This document shows positions 48,824 through 57,368 of a stretch of 64,000 nt of DNA, piece after piece. The translations under genes were made by a program, and so were the position numbers. The notes below the pieces were generated by a model that saw only the letters and a program-made list of their open reading frames with translations, did not search any database and was not told the DNA's origin. This DNA comes from 34-65-8 sp963529855 (lineage in GTDB: Bacteria > Pseudomonadota > Alphaproteobacteria > Sphingomonadales > Sphingomonadaceae). The first letter of the stretch is position 1. The number at the start of each line of letters is the position of its first letter. Location: NCBI GenBank assembly GCA_963529855.1, contig CAURZK010000006.1, positions 1-64,000 on the forward strand, given 5' to 3'.

Positions 48824-49181
48824 CTTGTGTCTCTCCGGGCGTAGTGCGTGAATCTGGCTAGGTCGCCAACATAGGGAATCATGGCCGCGATTCGAAGGCA
48901 AGCGCGAAGATTCGGGCGGGGATAAATGACGCGAGGCCATGCGTTGACACGCGCGGGCAGATCGGCGGGAACTGCCAGCGATGCGGGGCATTGTCGATGC
49001 GTGGCGTCATGATGGCGCCAAACGGGGATGAGCGGGCACGGCCCGGTTTCCTCCCTTTTGGCGGGCTGGAGCTCGCAACCCCGGCGCCCCGCCTTCCCCC
49101 CAAGGCGGGGCGCTTCGCATTCCGCCGTCGGAACGGCGCGGCGCGGCGGCCGTTGTCTCTCATATCAAAGGAGATTTTGCC
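48824..49181. other. 358-base gap with strong hairpins, upstream of nrdB and of a small gene
   Basis: This region must hold the nrdB promoter on one side and that of the small gene at 49182 on the other. It contains a perfect 12-base inverted repeat (GCGCCCCGCCTT, 49084-49095 with 49102-49113, loop of six C) and a smaller hairpin (CGCCGT-CGGA-ACGGCG near 49124-49139), both without T-runs, in the leader of the small gene. No coding signal is seen. Confidence 0.5.
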
Positions 49182-49397
49182 ATGGGACAGTACGAACCCG
49201 ACGACAGCCGCAACGTGACCAACAAGCCGGGGCACGAACCCGGCGGGATCGAACGCACCGGCCCGCGCGAAGGCGAGACGCGAACCGGGGACCAGGCCCG
49301 GCGGGACGAGGCGCGCAAGCGCCTCGACGATAGCGGCGCGGGCGAGATCCTGCCCGAAAAGGACCCGCGCGGCGCCCCCTCCCGCGACTGGGGCTGA
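49182..49397 (+). CDS. Small hydrophilic hypothetical protein
   Basis: A protein of 71 residues, rich in Gly, Arg, Asp and Glu (MGQYEPDDSRNVTNKPGHEP, then GGIERTGPREGETRTGDQAR and ending SRDWG), without cysteines or membrane spans, probably disordered. AAAGGAG lies eight bases before the ATG, which together with a terminator after the stop makes it a credible gene. It stands between nrdB and nrdA on the opposite strand. No known family is recognised. Confidence 0.72.
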   Translation: MGQYEPDDSRNVTNKPGHEPGGIERTGPREGETRTGDQARRDEARKRLDDSGAGEILPEKDPRGAPSRDWG

Positions 49398-49415
49398 CAG
49401 TTCTCCCCGCCACGA

Positions 49416-49451
49416 AAAAGGCCCGGCCCGCAATGCGGTGCCGGGCCTTTT
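49416..49451. terminator. Bidirectional terminator between the small gene and nrdA
   Basis: GGCCCGGC (49420-49427) pairs with GCCGGGCC (49440-49447), preceded by AAAA and followed by TTTT, so it can end both the plus-strand small gene and the minus-strand nrdA, whose stop is at 49483. Confidence 0.8.
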
Positions 49452-49482
49452 CGCGCGCACAGCCAGTTACTGACAGGCGAGG

Positions 49483-51528
49483 CTACTGGCAGGCGAGGCA
49501 TTCCTCGTAATCGGTCTGCTCGCCGATTTCGAACTTGGGCGCGTCGGGGGTGTTGTCCGCTTCCACGCCGCCGGCGAAACCGGCGCGCTGCACGCTCTTG
49601 GAGCGGAGGTAGTAGAGCGACTTGATGCCCTTTTCCCACGCCTGGAAGTGCAGCATCATCAGGTCCCACTTGTCGACGTCGGCCGGGATGAACAGGTTCA
49701 GCGACTGCGCCTGGTCGATGTAGGGCGTGCGGTCGGCCGCGAATTCGAGCAGCCAGCGCTGGTCGAGTTCGAAGCTGGTCTTGAACACCGCCTTTTCCTC
49801 CGGCGTCAGAAAATCGAGATGCTGGACCGACCCGCCGCGCTCGAGGATCGAATTCCACACGTTGGTCGAATCCTTGCTCTTCGCGCGGAGCAGCTTTTCC
49901 AGGTACGGGTTCTTGACCACGAAGCTGCCCGACAGCGTCTTGTGGGTGTAGATATTGGCCGGGATCGGTTCGATGCAGGCGCTGGTCCCGCCGCAGATGA
50001 TCGAGATCGACGCGGTCGGCGCGATCGCCATCTTGCAGCTGAAGCGTTCCATCACGCCCATGTCCTCGGCATCGGGGCAGGGGCCGCGCTCGTTGGCCAG
50101 CATCATGCTCGCCTCGGCCGCCTTGGCATCGATGTGCTTGAACATCTTGAGGTTCCAGACCTTCGCCATCGGGCTTTCGAAGCCGATGCCCTTGGACTGC
50201 AGGAACGAGTGGAAGCCCATGACGCCGAGCCCGACCGAGCGTTCGCGCATGGCCGAATACTTGGCCCGCGCCATTTCGGGCGGCGCGCGGTCGATGTAGT
50301 CCTGCAGCACGTTGTCGAGGAAGCGCATCACGTCCTCGATGAACAGCTTGTCACCTTCCCACTGGTCCCAGGTTTCCAGGTTCAGCGACGACAGGCAGCA
50401 AACCGCGGTGCGATCGTTGCCGAGGTGGTCGCGGCCCGTGGGCAGGGTGATTTCCGAACACAGGTTCGAGGTCGAGACCTTGAGCCCCAGGTCGCGGTGA
50501 TGCTTGGGCATCATCCGGTTCACCGTATCGGAGAAGACGATGTAGGGCTCGCCCGTGGCCAGCCGGGTTTCGACCAGCTTCTGGAACAGGCTGCGCGCAT
50601 CGACCGTCTTGCGGACCGAACCATCGCGCGGGCTGACGAGGTCGAAGTCCGCCCCGTCACGCACGGCTTCCATGAACTTGTCGGTCAAGAGCACGCCGTG
50701 GTGCAGGTTCAGCGCCTTGCGGTTGAAGTCGCCCGACGGCTTGCGGATTTCGAGGAATTCCTCGATTTCAGGGTGCGATACGTCGAGATAGCACGCGGCC
50801 GAACCGCGCCGCAGCGACCCTTGCGAAATCGCCAGGGTCAGCGAATCCATCACGCGGACGAAGGGGATGATGCCGCTGGTCTTGCCGTTGAGGCCGACCG
50901 GTTCGCCAATTCCGCGCACGTGGCCCCAATAGGTGCCGATGCCGCCGCCGCGCGAGGCGAGCCAGACGTTCTCGTTCCATGTGCCTACGATCCCTTCGAG
51001 GCTGTCCTCGACCGAGTTGAGGTAGCAGCTGATTGGCAGTCCGCGATTGGTGCCGCCGTTCGACAGCACCGGGGTGGCAGGCATGAACCACAGTTTCGAG
51101 ATATAGTCGTAGATGCGCTGCGCGTGATCCTGATCGTCGGAATAGGCATCGGCCACGCGGGCGAACAGGTCCTGATAGTTTTCGCCCGGCAGCAGATAGC
51201 GGTCGGTCAGCGTGTCCTTGCCGAATTCGGTCAGCAGCGCATCGCGCGATTCGTCGGTCACAATCGTGAACCGGCGATCGTTGATCTTCTTCGAATCGCT
51301 ATCGCCGTCAGCCGCACCCGCGGCCTGCGCCATCGCCCCGGCAAGCGCGCCGGACATCGCTTCCGCAGCCTTTGCGGCCACCAGTTCGTCGCTGCCCTTG
51401 TCGCTCTTCGCCATGCTCACCGCAGCCTTCTGCTTGTCGGTATCGGAGGGGGCATTGTCGGGTACGATCGCGTTTTCTTGCATGTGATCGAGCGCCATTG
51501 CCACGTCGTCTCCGGTTCTGAATTCCAT
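49483..51528 (-). CDS. nrdA: Ribonucleotide reductase class Ia, large (catalytic) subunit
   Basis: A protein of 681 residues. Catalytic parts include NGGTNRGLPISCYLNSVED (first cysteine of the active pair), NLCSEITLPTGRDH (with active-site Cys and Glu), and the C-terminal redox pair CLACQ. Residues 1-85 are an alanine-rich extension (VAAKAAEAMSGALAGAMAQA) in place of the usual N-terminal ATP-cone, so overall activity control by dATP may be missing. The length, below the 760 of E. coli NrdA, fits that loss. It is paired with nrdB 0.7 kb downstream on the same strand. Confidence 0.95.
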   Translation of the reverse strand: MEFRTGDDVAMALDHMQENAIVPDNAPSDTDKQKAAVSMAKSDKGSDELVAAKAAEAMSGALAGAMAQAAGAADGDSDSKKINDRRFTIVTDESRDALLTEFGKDTLTDRYLLPGENYQDLFARVADAYSDDQDHAQRIYDYISKLWFMPATPVLSNGGTNRGLPISCYLNSVEDSLEGIVGTWNENVWLASRGGGIGTYWGHVRGIGEPVGLNGKTSGIIPFVRVMDSLTLAISQGSLRRGSAACYLDVSHPEIEEFLEIRKPSGDFNRKALNLHHGVLLTDKFMEAVRDGADFDLVSPRDGSVRKTVDARSLFQKLVETRLATGEPYIVFSDTVNRMMPKHHRDLGLKVSTSNLCSEITLPTGRDHLGNDRTAVCCLSSLNLETWDQWEGDKLFIEDVMRFLDNVLQDYIDRAPPEMARAKYSAMRERSVGLGVMGFHSFLQSKGIGFESPMAKVWNLKMFKHIDAKAAEASMMLANERGPCPDAEDMGVMERFSCKMAIAPTASISIICGGTSACIEPIPANIYTHKTLSGSFVVKNPYLEKLLRAKSKDSTNVWNSILERGGSVQHLDFLTPEEKAVFKTSFELDQRWLLEFAADRTPYIDQAQSLNLFIPADVDKWDLMMLHFQAWEKGIKSLYYLRSKSVQRAGFAGGVEADNTPDAPKFEIGEQTDYEECLACQ

Positions 51529-52053
51529 GTGTCGCTTCCCGCCTGTCTGCCCTGTGGAACAGCGCCCCGTTGGGGGCAGATGTTCCGTGTCCGTTCGAAT
51601 CGGCGGGGTCCTTCCGAACTAGCAGCTTTCACGTGCCGCCGTGCGAAAACTTATCCCCCGCGAACCCACAATGCCGTGCGGCCTGACGCCGCGAGCCATT
51701 CGCCCCGTCGGCCCATGGCTTACACGATCTAGTAGGTCCCCCCGCAATCCGAACCACTAGATACTGAATCAGCTGGTCACCGTGCGCAAGTGGGTAAATA
51801 GCCGTTAACCCTGATCCCAAGGCCGCTCGCGGGGGTGTGTTATCCGGTTGCAACGCCGCGACGCGCGGGAAATCCTTGGTCTGGCGGACGTGCAAGTCCT
51901 AAAACGAATCCGGGCAAAAAATTATCTCCGGAAAATGGGCATGGCAGCCCTTTGATTCAAACGAATCCTGTGCCGCAATTTTCGAATCCGTAAGCTGGCA
52001 CGCATGACTGCCGGATACCCCGGCGGGCGCCGCGCGGGCGCCCGGGTGCATGG
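51529..52053. other. 525-base intergenic region upstream of nrdA
   Basis: No gene is supported here. It holds an NrdR-box-like pair (separate entry), a TTAACC-containing stretch (51807-51812) and, after the hydrolase stop, a GC hairpin (GGGCGCC near 52022-52040) without a T-run. It is moderately AT-rich around 51900-51960. Confidence 0.5.
51722..51768. promoter_or_regulatory. Possible NrdR-box pair upstream of nrdA
   Basis: ACACGATCTAGTAG (51722-51735) and CCACTAGATACTGA (51754-51767) each resemble the palindromic NrdR box (ACACWATATATWGTGT type) and start 32 bases apart, about three helical turns, the spacing used by the NrdR repressor. Each box matches only about half of the consensus. They lie 194 bases before the nrdA ATG. 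Confidence 0.35.
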
Positions 52054-52944
52054 CTACCTGCCTGCCGCCTCCGCGTGCCCGGCGATGTCGCCGGCAATCT
52101 CATCGACCAGTTCCAGGGGAAGGTCGTGGCCCCAGCCGGGAATGGTCTTGAGCCGCGCCCCCGGAATGGAGGCGGCCGTGTCGCGCCCGCCCTCCACCGG
52201 CACCAGCGGGTCGTCCTCGCCATGCAGCACCAGCGCGGGCGCGGTGACGCGCGCCAGCATCGCGCGGCGGTCGCCATCGGCGACGATCGCGGCAAGGTGC
52301 CGGGTCGGCCCCTCGGGATAGAAACTGCGCCGCACATTGGCGGTCACGTTGGTCCGCAGGCGATCTTCCGGCGCCGGAAAGCCGGGCGATCCGATCGTGC
52401 GGGCGAGCAGCATGCCATGTTCGACCAGCACGGCTTCTTCAGTGCTGCGTGGTCGCTTGATCAGCACCTCCAGTGCTTCGCGCCGTGCTGGCGGCAGCCC
52501 GGGATTGCCGGTGGTCGAGAAGATCGAGGTCAGCGACCGGGTCCGCTGCGGGTGGCGGGCGGCAAAATGCTGGGCGATCATCCCGCCCATGCTGGCGCCC
52601 ACGATATGTGCCGCCTCGATCCCCAGCGCGTCCAGCAATCCCGCGCCATCGTCGGCCATGTCGGCCAGGGTATAGGGGACGCGCGGCCTGATCCCCAGCT
52701 TGCCGAGCAGTGTCAGCTTCACCACGCCAGGCGCCTTGAACCCGTGGAACTTGTGGCTGAGCCCGATATCGCGATTGTCATAGCGGATGACCCGGAACCC
52801 GCGCGCCACCAGCGCCTCGACCAGCTCGATCGGCCACAAGGTCAGCTGCGCCCCGAACCCCATGATCAGCAGCATCGCAGGATGGGCGGGATCGCCATGG
52901 TCCTCGTAATGGATGGTGATCCCGTTGGCGGTGACGTCAGGCAT
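52054..52944 (-). CDS. Alpha/beta-fold hydrolase
   Basis: A protein of 296 residues. The oxyanion motif is LLIMGFGAQ, the nucleophile elbow is VGASMGGMIAQ, the acid is in LVLHGEDDPLVPVEGG and the histidine in IPGWGHDLPLE. This fits small-molecule esterases or lactone hydrolases of the ybfF or 3-oxoadipate-lactonase type; the substrate is not evident. The ATG at 52944 has GGGAGG six bases upstream; an in-frame upstream extension is a shadow. Confidence 0.9.
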   Translation of the reverse strand: MPDVTANGITIHYEDHGDPAHPAMLLIMGFGAQLTLWPIELVEALVARGFRVIRYDNRDIGLSHKFHGFKAPGVVKLTLLGKLGIRPRVPYTLADMADDGAGLLDALGIEAAHIVGASMGGMIAQHFAARHPQRTRSLTSIFSTTGNPGLPPARREALEVLIKRPRSTEEAVLVEHGMLLARTIGSPGFPAPEDRLRTNVTANVRRSFYPEGPTRHLAAIVADGDRRAMLARVTAPALVLHGEDDPLVPVEGGRDTAASIPGARLKTIPGWGHDLPLELVDEIAGDIAGHAEAAGR

Positions 52945-53077
52945 GGTTCCTCCCCCGTTTGGTCTGCAGTGGACCCATGAACACAAGGGATAGGCGCAAG
53001 GCGCAAGATTTTTTCGCGCACCGATGAACCTGCTCGCGGTTTGCGTACACCTTGTCCATGAAAGCAGCGGGGTAGGG

Positions 53078-53623
53078 ATGAGCAAGCAGCACGATCGCCT
53101 GGTGGACGAATATCTCGTCGCGAGCATCCAAACCGGCAGCCGCGCCGCGCTCGACCAGCTGGCGAAGCGGTGGCACGTGCGGTTGCTGGCGCACGCCATC
53201 CGGTTGTGCGGCGAACGCGAAATGGCCCGCGATGTGGTGCAATCGGCCTGGGCAGAAATCGTCAAGGGGATCGACCGCCTGGAAGACGGGCGGGCATTCC
53301 CGGCATGGGCGTTCAGAATCGTATCGCGCAGGTGCGCACGCGAAATCCGCGATCTGGTGAAGCGTCGCTCGCTTGCGCGGGAAGTGGAGCGGCAGCCCCT
53401 TGAAGAAGTACGGCCAGTGGAGCCGTCCGATGCGGTCCGGCTGCAGGAAGCGATCCGTTATCTTTCGCCAGCTGAGCGCGCGGCGGTCGCGCTTTACCAT
53501 TTCGAGGAGCTCAGCGTCGCCGAAGTCGCCGTCGCGCTCGCAGTGCCGGTGGGGACCGTCAAAACGCGCCTGATGCATGCGCGGCGCAAGCTGCGGGCAA
53601 TTTTTGAAGGAGAGAAGTCATGA
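53078..53623 (+). CDS. ECF-type sigma-70 family RNA polymerase sigma factor
   Basis: A protein of 181 residues. Region 2 is LLAHAIRLCGEREMARDVVQSAWAEIVKGI-like in two stretches, with AFPAWAFRIVSRRCAREIRD following; region 4 is RLQEAIRYLSPAERAAVALY plus LSVAEVAVALAVPVGTVKTR, a helix-turn-helix for the -35. The ATG at 53078 is preferred to one at 53024 because it starts just before the conserved part. Its stop overlaps the next start by four bases, so the partner is probably its regulator. Confidence 0.88.
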   Translation: MSKQHDRLVDEYLVASIQTGSRAALDQLAKRWHVRLLAHAIRLCGEREMARDVVQSAWAEIVKGIDRLEDGRAFPAWAFRIVSRRCAREIRDLVKRRSLAREVERQPLEEVRPVEPSDAVRLQEAIRYLSPAERAAVALYHFEELSVAEVAVALAVPVGTVKTRLMHARRKLRAIFEGEKS

Positions 53624-53988
53624 CTGACCACGTAGATCGAATGATCGATGAAGCGCTCATTTCCGAAGAGCGGGATTTGCTGCGACGCATTGGCGAGGAG
53701 CCGGCCTATTTCGCCCAGTTGGGCGATGCGTTCACCGGGCGGCTGGGATGGGTCAATGGTGTCATGATGCTGGCGCAGGCCCTGCTGTTTCTTGCGGGCA
53801 TCTATGGCGCCATCCAGTTCTTTGCGGCTGACGATCCACTCACGGCGATCCGGTGGGGAATACCTGCAGCGGTGCTGGTCTTGATGTCGCTGATGATCAA
53901 GCTCGCGATCTGGCCGACCATCCAGACCAATCGCGTGCTGCGTGAATTCAAGCGGCTGGAACTCATGCTCTCTCGCCGCGCCGATTGA
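53620..53988 (+). CDS. DUF6768-like membrane protein, probable partner of the ECF sigma factor
   Basis: A protein of 122 residues with a charged N-terminal helix (MTDHVDRMIDEALISEERDL) and two membrane spans (GVMMLAQALLFLAGIYGAIQ and IPAAVLVLMSLMIKLAIW), ending in a basic cytoplasmic tail. It is coupled to the sigma gene by an ATGA overlap. The arrangement suggests an anti-sigma or signal-transducing partner of a type without zinc-binding motif, as no HxxxCxxC is seen. The name is from pattern only. Confidence 0.72.
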   Translation: MTDHVDRMIDEALISEERDLLRRIGEEPAYFAQLGDAFTGRLGWVNGVMMLAQALLFLAGIYGAIQFFAADDPLTAIRWGIPAAVLVLMSLMIKLAIWPTIQTNRVLREFKRLELMLSRRAD

Positions 53989-54004
53989 CACGATGACTGG
54001 TGCT

Positions 54005-55585
54005 TTACGGCACCAGCACCGTATCGCGCGCCAGCGCGTCCGTTTGCGGGTAATCGAGCGTGAAGTGCAGGCCCCGGCTCTCCTTGCGAGCGAGCGCGCT
54101 GCGCACGATCAGTTCTGCGCTCTGAAGCAGGTTCCTCAGTTCGATCAGGTCGGTCGTGACGCGGAAGTGGCCATAGTAATCGTCGACCTCGTCGGTCAGC
54201 AGCTTGATCCGGTGCGCGGCACGCTCGAGCCGCTTCGTCGTGCGCACGATGCCGACGTAGTTCCACATGAAGCGCCGGATTTCGGTCCAGTTCTGCTTGA
54301 TGACGACTTCCTCGTCGGAATCGGTCACGCGGCTTTCGTCCCAGTCGCGGATCGGGGGCGGATCGCCGAGCTTGTCCCAGCAGTCCAGGATGTCCTTGGC
54401 CGCCGCTTCGCCGAAGACGAAACATTCGAGCAGGCTGTTGGAGGCAAGCCGGTTGGCACCGTGAAGGCCGCTTTCCGTGCATTCGCCCGCTGCCCACAGG
54501 CCCGGCAGGTCGGTCCGCGCGTCGAGCCCGATCAGCACCCCGCCGCACGTATAGTGCTGCGCCGGGACGACCGGGATCGGTTCCTTCGTCATGTCGATGC
54601 CGAGGCCGAGCAGCTTCTCGTGGATCGTGGGGAAATGCCCGCGCACGAAATCGGCCGGCATGTGGCTGATGTCGAGGTGGACGTAGTCAAGTCCGTAGCG
54701 CTTGATCTGGTCGTCGTTAGCCCGCGCCACCACGTCGCGCGGGGCCAGCTCCATGCGTTCGGGATCGTAATCGGCCATGTAGCGGTGGCCGGTTTCGGGA
54801 TGGAGCAGGCGGCCGCCTTCGCCGCGAACCGCCTCGGTAATGAGGAAGTTCTTGGTTTCGAGATGATAGAGGCAGGTCGGGTGGAACTGCATCATCTCCA
54901 TGTTGGAAACCCGCGCCCCGGCCCGCCAGGCCATCGCGATCCCATCACCCGTGGCGCCGCGCGGGGCGGTGGAGAACAGGTAGACGCGCCCCGCGCCGCC
55001 CGCCGCCATCACCGTGGCGCGCGCGACGTGCTTTTCGACCCGGCCCGTCGCTTCGTCGAGCGCATAGGCGCCCCATACGCGGCCATCGCCGGAATACCGT
55101 TCGCCGTGGCGCCCGGTGATCAGGTCGATGCAGCTGCGGCCCGGCAGCAGGGTGATGTTGGGATTTTCCTCCGCCGCCTTGAGCAATGCTGCCTGCACCG
55201 CCCACCCGGTCGCGTCGTCGACATGCACGATACGGCGATGCGAATGGCCGCCTTCGCGAGTCAGGTGGAGGTCTTCGCCGTCGGTATTGAAGGGCACGCC
55301 CAGTTCGACCAGCCGGTCGATTGCGGCAGGCGCGCGTTCGATCACGAACTCGACCGTCTCGCGCCGGTTGAGCCCGGCGCCCGCGACCATCGTGTCGCGA
55401 ATGTGATCCTCGAACGTGTCGCCGGCATCGAGCACCGCGGCAATCCCGCCTTGGGCCCAGGCAGTCGAGCCCGAGCGCAGATCGCCCTTGGCCAGCACCA
55501 GCACGCGCCTGGTTTCCGCAAGCGCCAGCGCCGCGGTCAGCCCCGCCGCGCCCGAACCGATGATGATCACGTCGTGATTGGTCAT
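54005..55585 (-). CDS. nadB: L-aspartate oxidase
   Basis: A protein of 526 residues, flavoprotein that starts de novo NAD synthesis by oxidising L-aspartate to iminoaspartate. The FAD motif is VIIIGSGAAGLTAAL; GSTAWAQGGIAAVL, MMQFHPTCLYHLE, TEAVRGEGGRLLHP and PAQHYTCGGVLIGLDART are the conserved blocks. Length is normal. nadA and nadC are not in the window. It converges with the sigma factor pair 16 bases away. Confidence 0.95.
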   Translation of the reverse strand: MTNHDVIIIGSGAAGLTAALALAETRRVLVLAKGDLRSGSTAWAQGGIAAVLDAGDTFEDHIRDTMVAGAGLNRRETVEFVIERAPAAIDRLVELGVPFNTDGEDLHLTREGGHSHRRIVHVDDATGWAVQAALLKAAEENPNITLLPGRSCIDLITGRHGERYSGDGRVWGAYALDEATGRVEKHVARATVMAAGGAGRVYLFSTAPRGATGDGIAMAWRAGARVSNMEMMQFHPTCLYHLETKNFLITEAVRGEGGRLLHPETGHRYMADYDPERMELAPRDVVARANDDQIKRYGLDYVHLDISHMPADFVRGHFPTIHEKLLGLGIDMTKEPIPVVPAQHYTCGGVLIGLDARTDLPGLWAAGECTESGLHGANRLASNSLLECFVFGEAAAKDILDCWDKLGDPPPIRDWDESRVTDSDEEVVIKQNWTEIRRFMWNYVGIVRTTKRLERAAHRIKLLTDEVDDYYGHFRVTTDLIELRNLLQSAELIVRSALARKESRGLHFTLDYPQTDALARDTVLVP

Positions 55586-55622
55586 GCCGGGGTCATGACC
55601 GCACCAGCGCGCGCGGGCAAGC

Positions 55623-56558
55623 CTATCCCGCCCCGGTCAACTGGACGAATACGTCCTCCAGGTCCGCCTCGCGCGTGGTGACGTCCTCGATGGCGTAGCC
55701 ATGGCTCTGCACTTCGGCGAGCACCTGCCCGGCGCTGGCCTGGTCGCGGTTGTAGGTGACCTCGAGCGTGCGCGGTTCGACCACTTCGGCCTTGAGGAAG
55801 CAGGTCGCGGCGGGCGGACCCGCCAGATCCTTGTCCACCGTCACCCGCACGATTTTCTCGCGCGCCATGCCCACCAGTTCGCGCGTCGGCTTGTTGGCGA
55901 TCAGTTCGCCCTTGTCGATGATCGCGATCCGGTCGCAGAGTTGCTCGGCTTCCTCGAGGTAGTGCGTGGTCAGCACCACCGTCACCCCTTCGCGATTGAG
56001 TTCGGTGACGAGATCCCACAGCTGGCGGCGCAGCTCGACGTCGACCCCTGCGGTCGGTTCGTCCAGCACCAGGATCGGGGGCGAATGAACCATGGCCTTG
56101 GCCACCAGCAAGCGCCGTTTCATCCCGCCCGACAGCGTCCGGGCATAGGCGTCGCGCTTGTCGGCAAGATGCACTGCGGCAAGCAGTTCCTCGCTGCGCC
56201 GCGCGGCCTTGGGGATGCCGTAGAACCCGCCCTGGTTTTCCAGCACTTCGAACGGGGTGAAGAACGGGTCGAAGACGATTTCCTGCGGGACGATACCGAT
56301 CGAACGCTTGGCATTGCGCGGATGCCGGTCGATGTCGAAGCCCCAGATCTCGGCATGGCCGCTGGTCTTGCGCACCAGCCCTGCGAGAATATTGATCAGT
56401 GTCGACTTTCCCGCGCCATTGGGGCCGAGCAGCCCGAAGATTTCGCCCTGGGGCACGTCGAAGCTGACGCCTTTCAGCGCCAGTTTGCCTTCTGCGCCTT
56501 TCGCGCCAGCATAGCGCTTGACGAGATTGTAGATGCGGATCGCGGGGGCAGTGGTCAT
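55623..56558 (-). CDS. ABC-2-type transporter ATP-binding protein
   Basis: A protein of 311 residues. Walker A is GLLGPNGAGKSTLINILAGL, the Q-loop is GIVPQEIVFD, the signature TLSGGMKRRLLVAKAMVHSP and Walker B ILVLDEPTAGVD, with the switch histidine in VLTTHYLEEAEQLCDRI. The C-terminal domain is the small one of exporters driven by separate permeases. No permease is next to it, so the membrane partner is elsewhere. Upstream it diverges from a zinc-finger gene by about 75 bases. Confidence 0.93.
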   Translation of the reverse strand: MTTAPAIRIYNLVKRYAGAKGAEGKLALKGVSFDVPQGEIFGLLGPNGAGKSTLINILAGLVRKTSGHAEIWGFDIDRHPRNAKRSIGIVPQEIVFDPFFTPFEVLENQGGFYGIPKAARRSEELLAAVHLADKRDAYARTLSGGMKRRLLVAKAMVHSPPILVLDEPTAGVDVELRRQLWDLVTELNREGVTVVLTTHYLEEAEQLCDRIAIIDKGELIANKPTRELVGMAREKIVRVTVDKDLAGPPAATCFLKAEVVEPRTLEVTYNRDQASAGQVLAEVQSHGYAIEDVTTREADLEDVFVQLTGAG

Positions 56559-56634
56559 CCCGGCAGCACTAGGGGCGCCGACCCCGGGCTGGCAATGCTT
56601 GCGCGCGGGCAGGGGAGCGATTATCGCGCCGGCC

Positions 56635-56880
56635 ATGAGCATCGCCCCGCCCGAAATAACCCTGGTCGACAGCCGCCGCGTCCACTGCGACGGTGCCGAC
56701 GCGATTCGCGGCGGAGCGGCTCTGGGCCACCCGCGGGTGTGGCTGGAGATCGACGAGCATGGCTATGTCGACTGCGGCTATTGCGATCGCCGTTTCGTGC
56801 TGCGCGGCGGCCCGGCCGATGGCGTGGATCAGGCGTCGCTGCCCGATATCGCCGCAGGGTCGGACCCCGCCCACCGCTGA
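56635..56880 (+). CDS. Zinc-finger (CHCC) protein related to complex I subunit NDUFS6
   Basis: A protein of 81 residues. The metal site has C-x(n)-H-x(n)-C-x2-C in the pattern VHCDG, ALGHPRVWLEID and VDCGYCDRRFVLR. This is the zf-CHCC family, the bacterial relative of the 13 kDa subunit of mitochondrial complex I, involved in its assembly or stability. It is divergent from the ABC gene. Confidence 0.88.
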   Translation: MSIAPPEITLVDSRRVHCDGADAIRGGAALGHPRVWLEIDEHGYVDCGYCDRRFVLRGGPADGVDQASLPDIAAGSDPAHR

Positions 56881-56941
56881 TCGGGCGCAAACCACGCTTC
56901 GGCTCATGCCGGGTTCATCGGTCTGTGCTAGATCACCGGAC

Positions 56942-57367
56942 ATGGTGCGCTCGAATCCCTTCCGAATCGCCATCATGGCGCCGTTGTTCCTCGCCGCTAC
57001 TGGCGCGCTGGCGGCGGACGAGAACCGGGCGGGTGAGGCTGAGCTGGCCGAACTGCTCGAGGGCCGAATCGCGGGCGATCCCGTGGAATGCCTGCCTGAC
57101 AGCCGCCGCGATACGATGCAGGCGATCGACGGGACGGCGTTCGTATTTCGCCTCGGCGACACTCTCTACGTGAACCGCCCGTCGGGGGTGCGCACGCTCG
57201 ACTGGAACGACCTGCCGGTGTTCCATTCGTTCGGCAGCCGCCTGTGCGCACGCGACAGGGTGGAGCTGCGCGATCGATCGTCGCACATGCCCGGCCCGGT
57301 CCTGTTGCTGGGCGAATTCGTTCCCTATCGCCGCGCCGATCAAGCGCGGCCCCGCGAAGGAGGCTGA
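56942..57367 (+). CDS. Secreted hypothetical protein, first of two tandem paralogues
   Basis: A protein of 141 residues with a signal peptide ending near ATGALAADEN. The mature part has ELLEGRIAGDPVECLPDSRR, AFVFRLGDTLYVNRPSG and FGSRLCARDRVELRDRSS, ending EFVPYRRAD, with two conserved cysteines. The next gene encodes the same layout with about one third identity by eye. No established family; several sphingomonads carry such proteins in pairs. It ends one base before the next start. Confidence 0.72.
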   Translation: MVRSNPFRIAIMAPLFLAATGALAADENRAGEAELAELLEGRIAGDPVECLPDSRRDTMQAIDGTAFVFRLGDTLYVNRPSGVRTLDWNDLPVFHSFGSRLCARDRVELRDRSSHMPGPVLLLGEFVPYRRADQARPREGG

Positions 57368-57368
57368 C

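Noticed and set aside
49648..51732. 694-codon open frame opposite nrdA
   Set aside because: It covers the nrdA gene on the other strand, has no start signal and no recognisable domain.
53942..55681. 579-codon open frame opposite nadB
   Set aside because: Shadow of nadB; composition follows third-position GC of the real gene.
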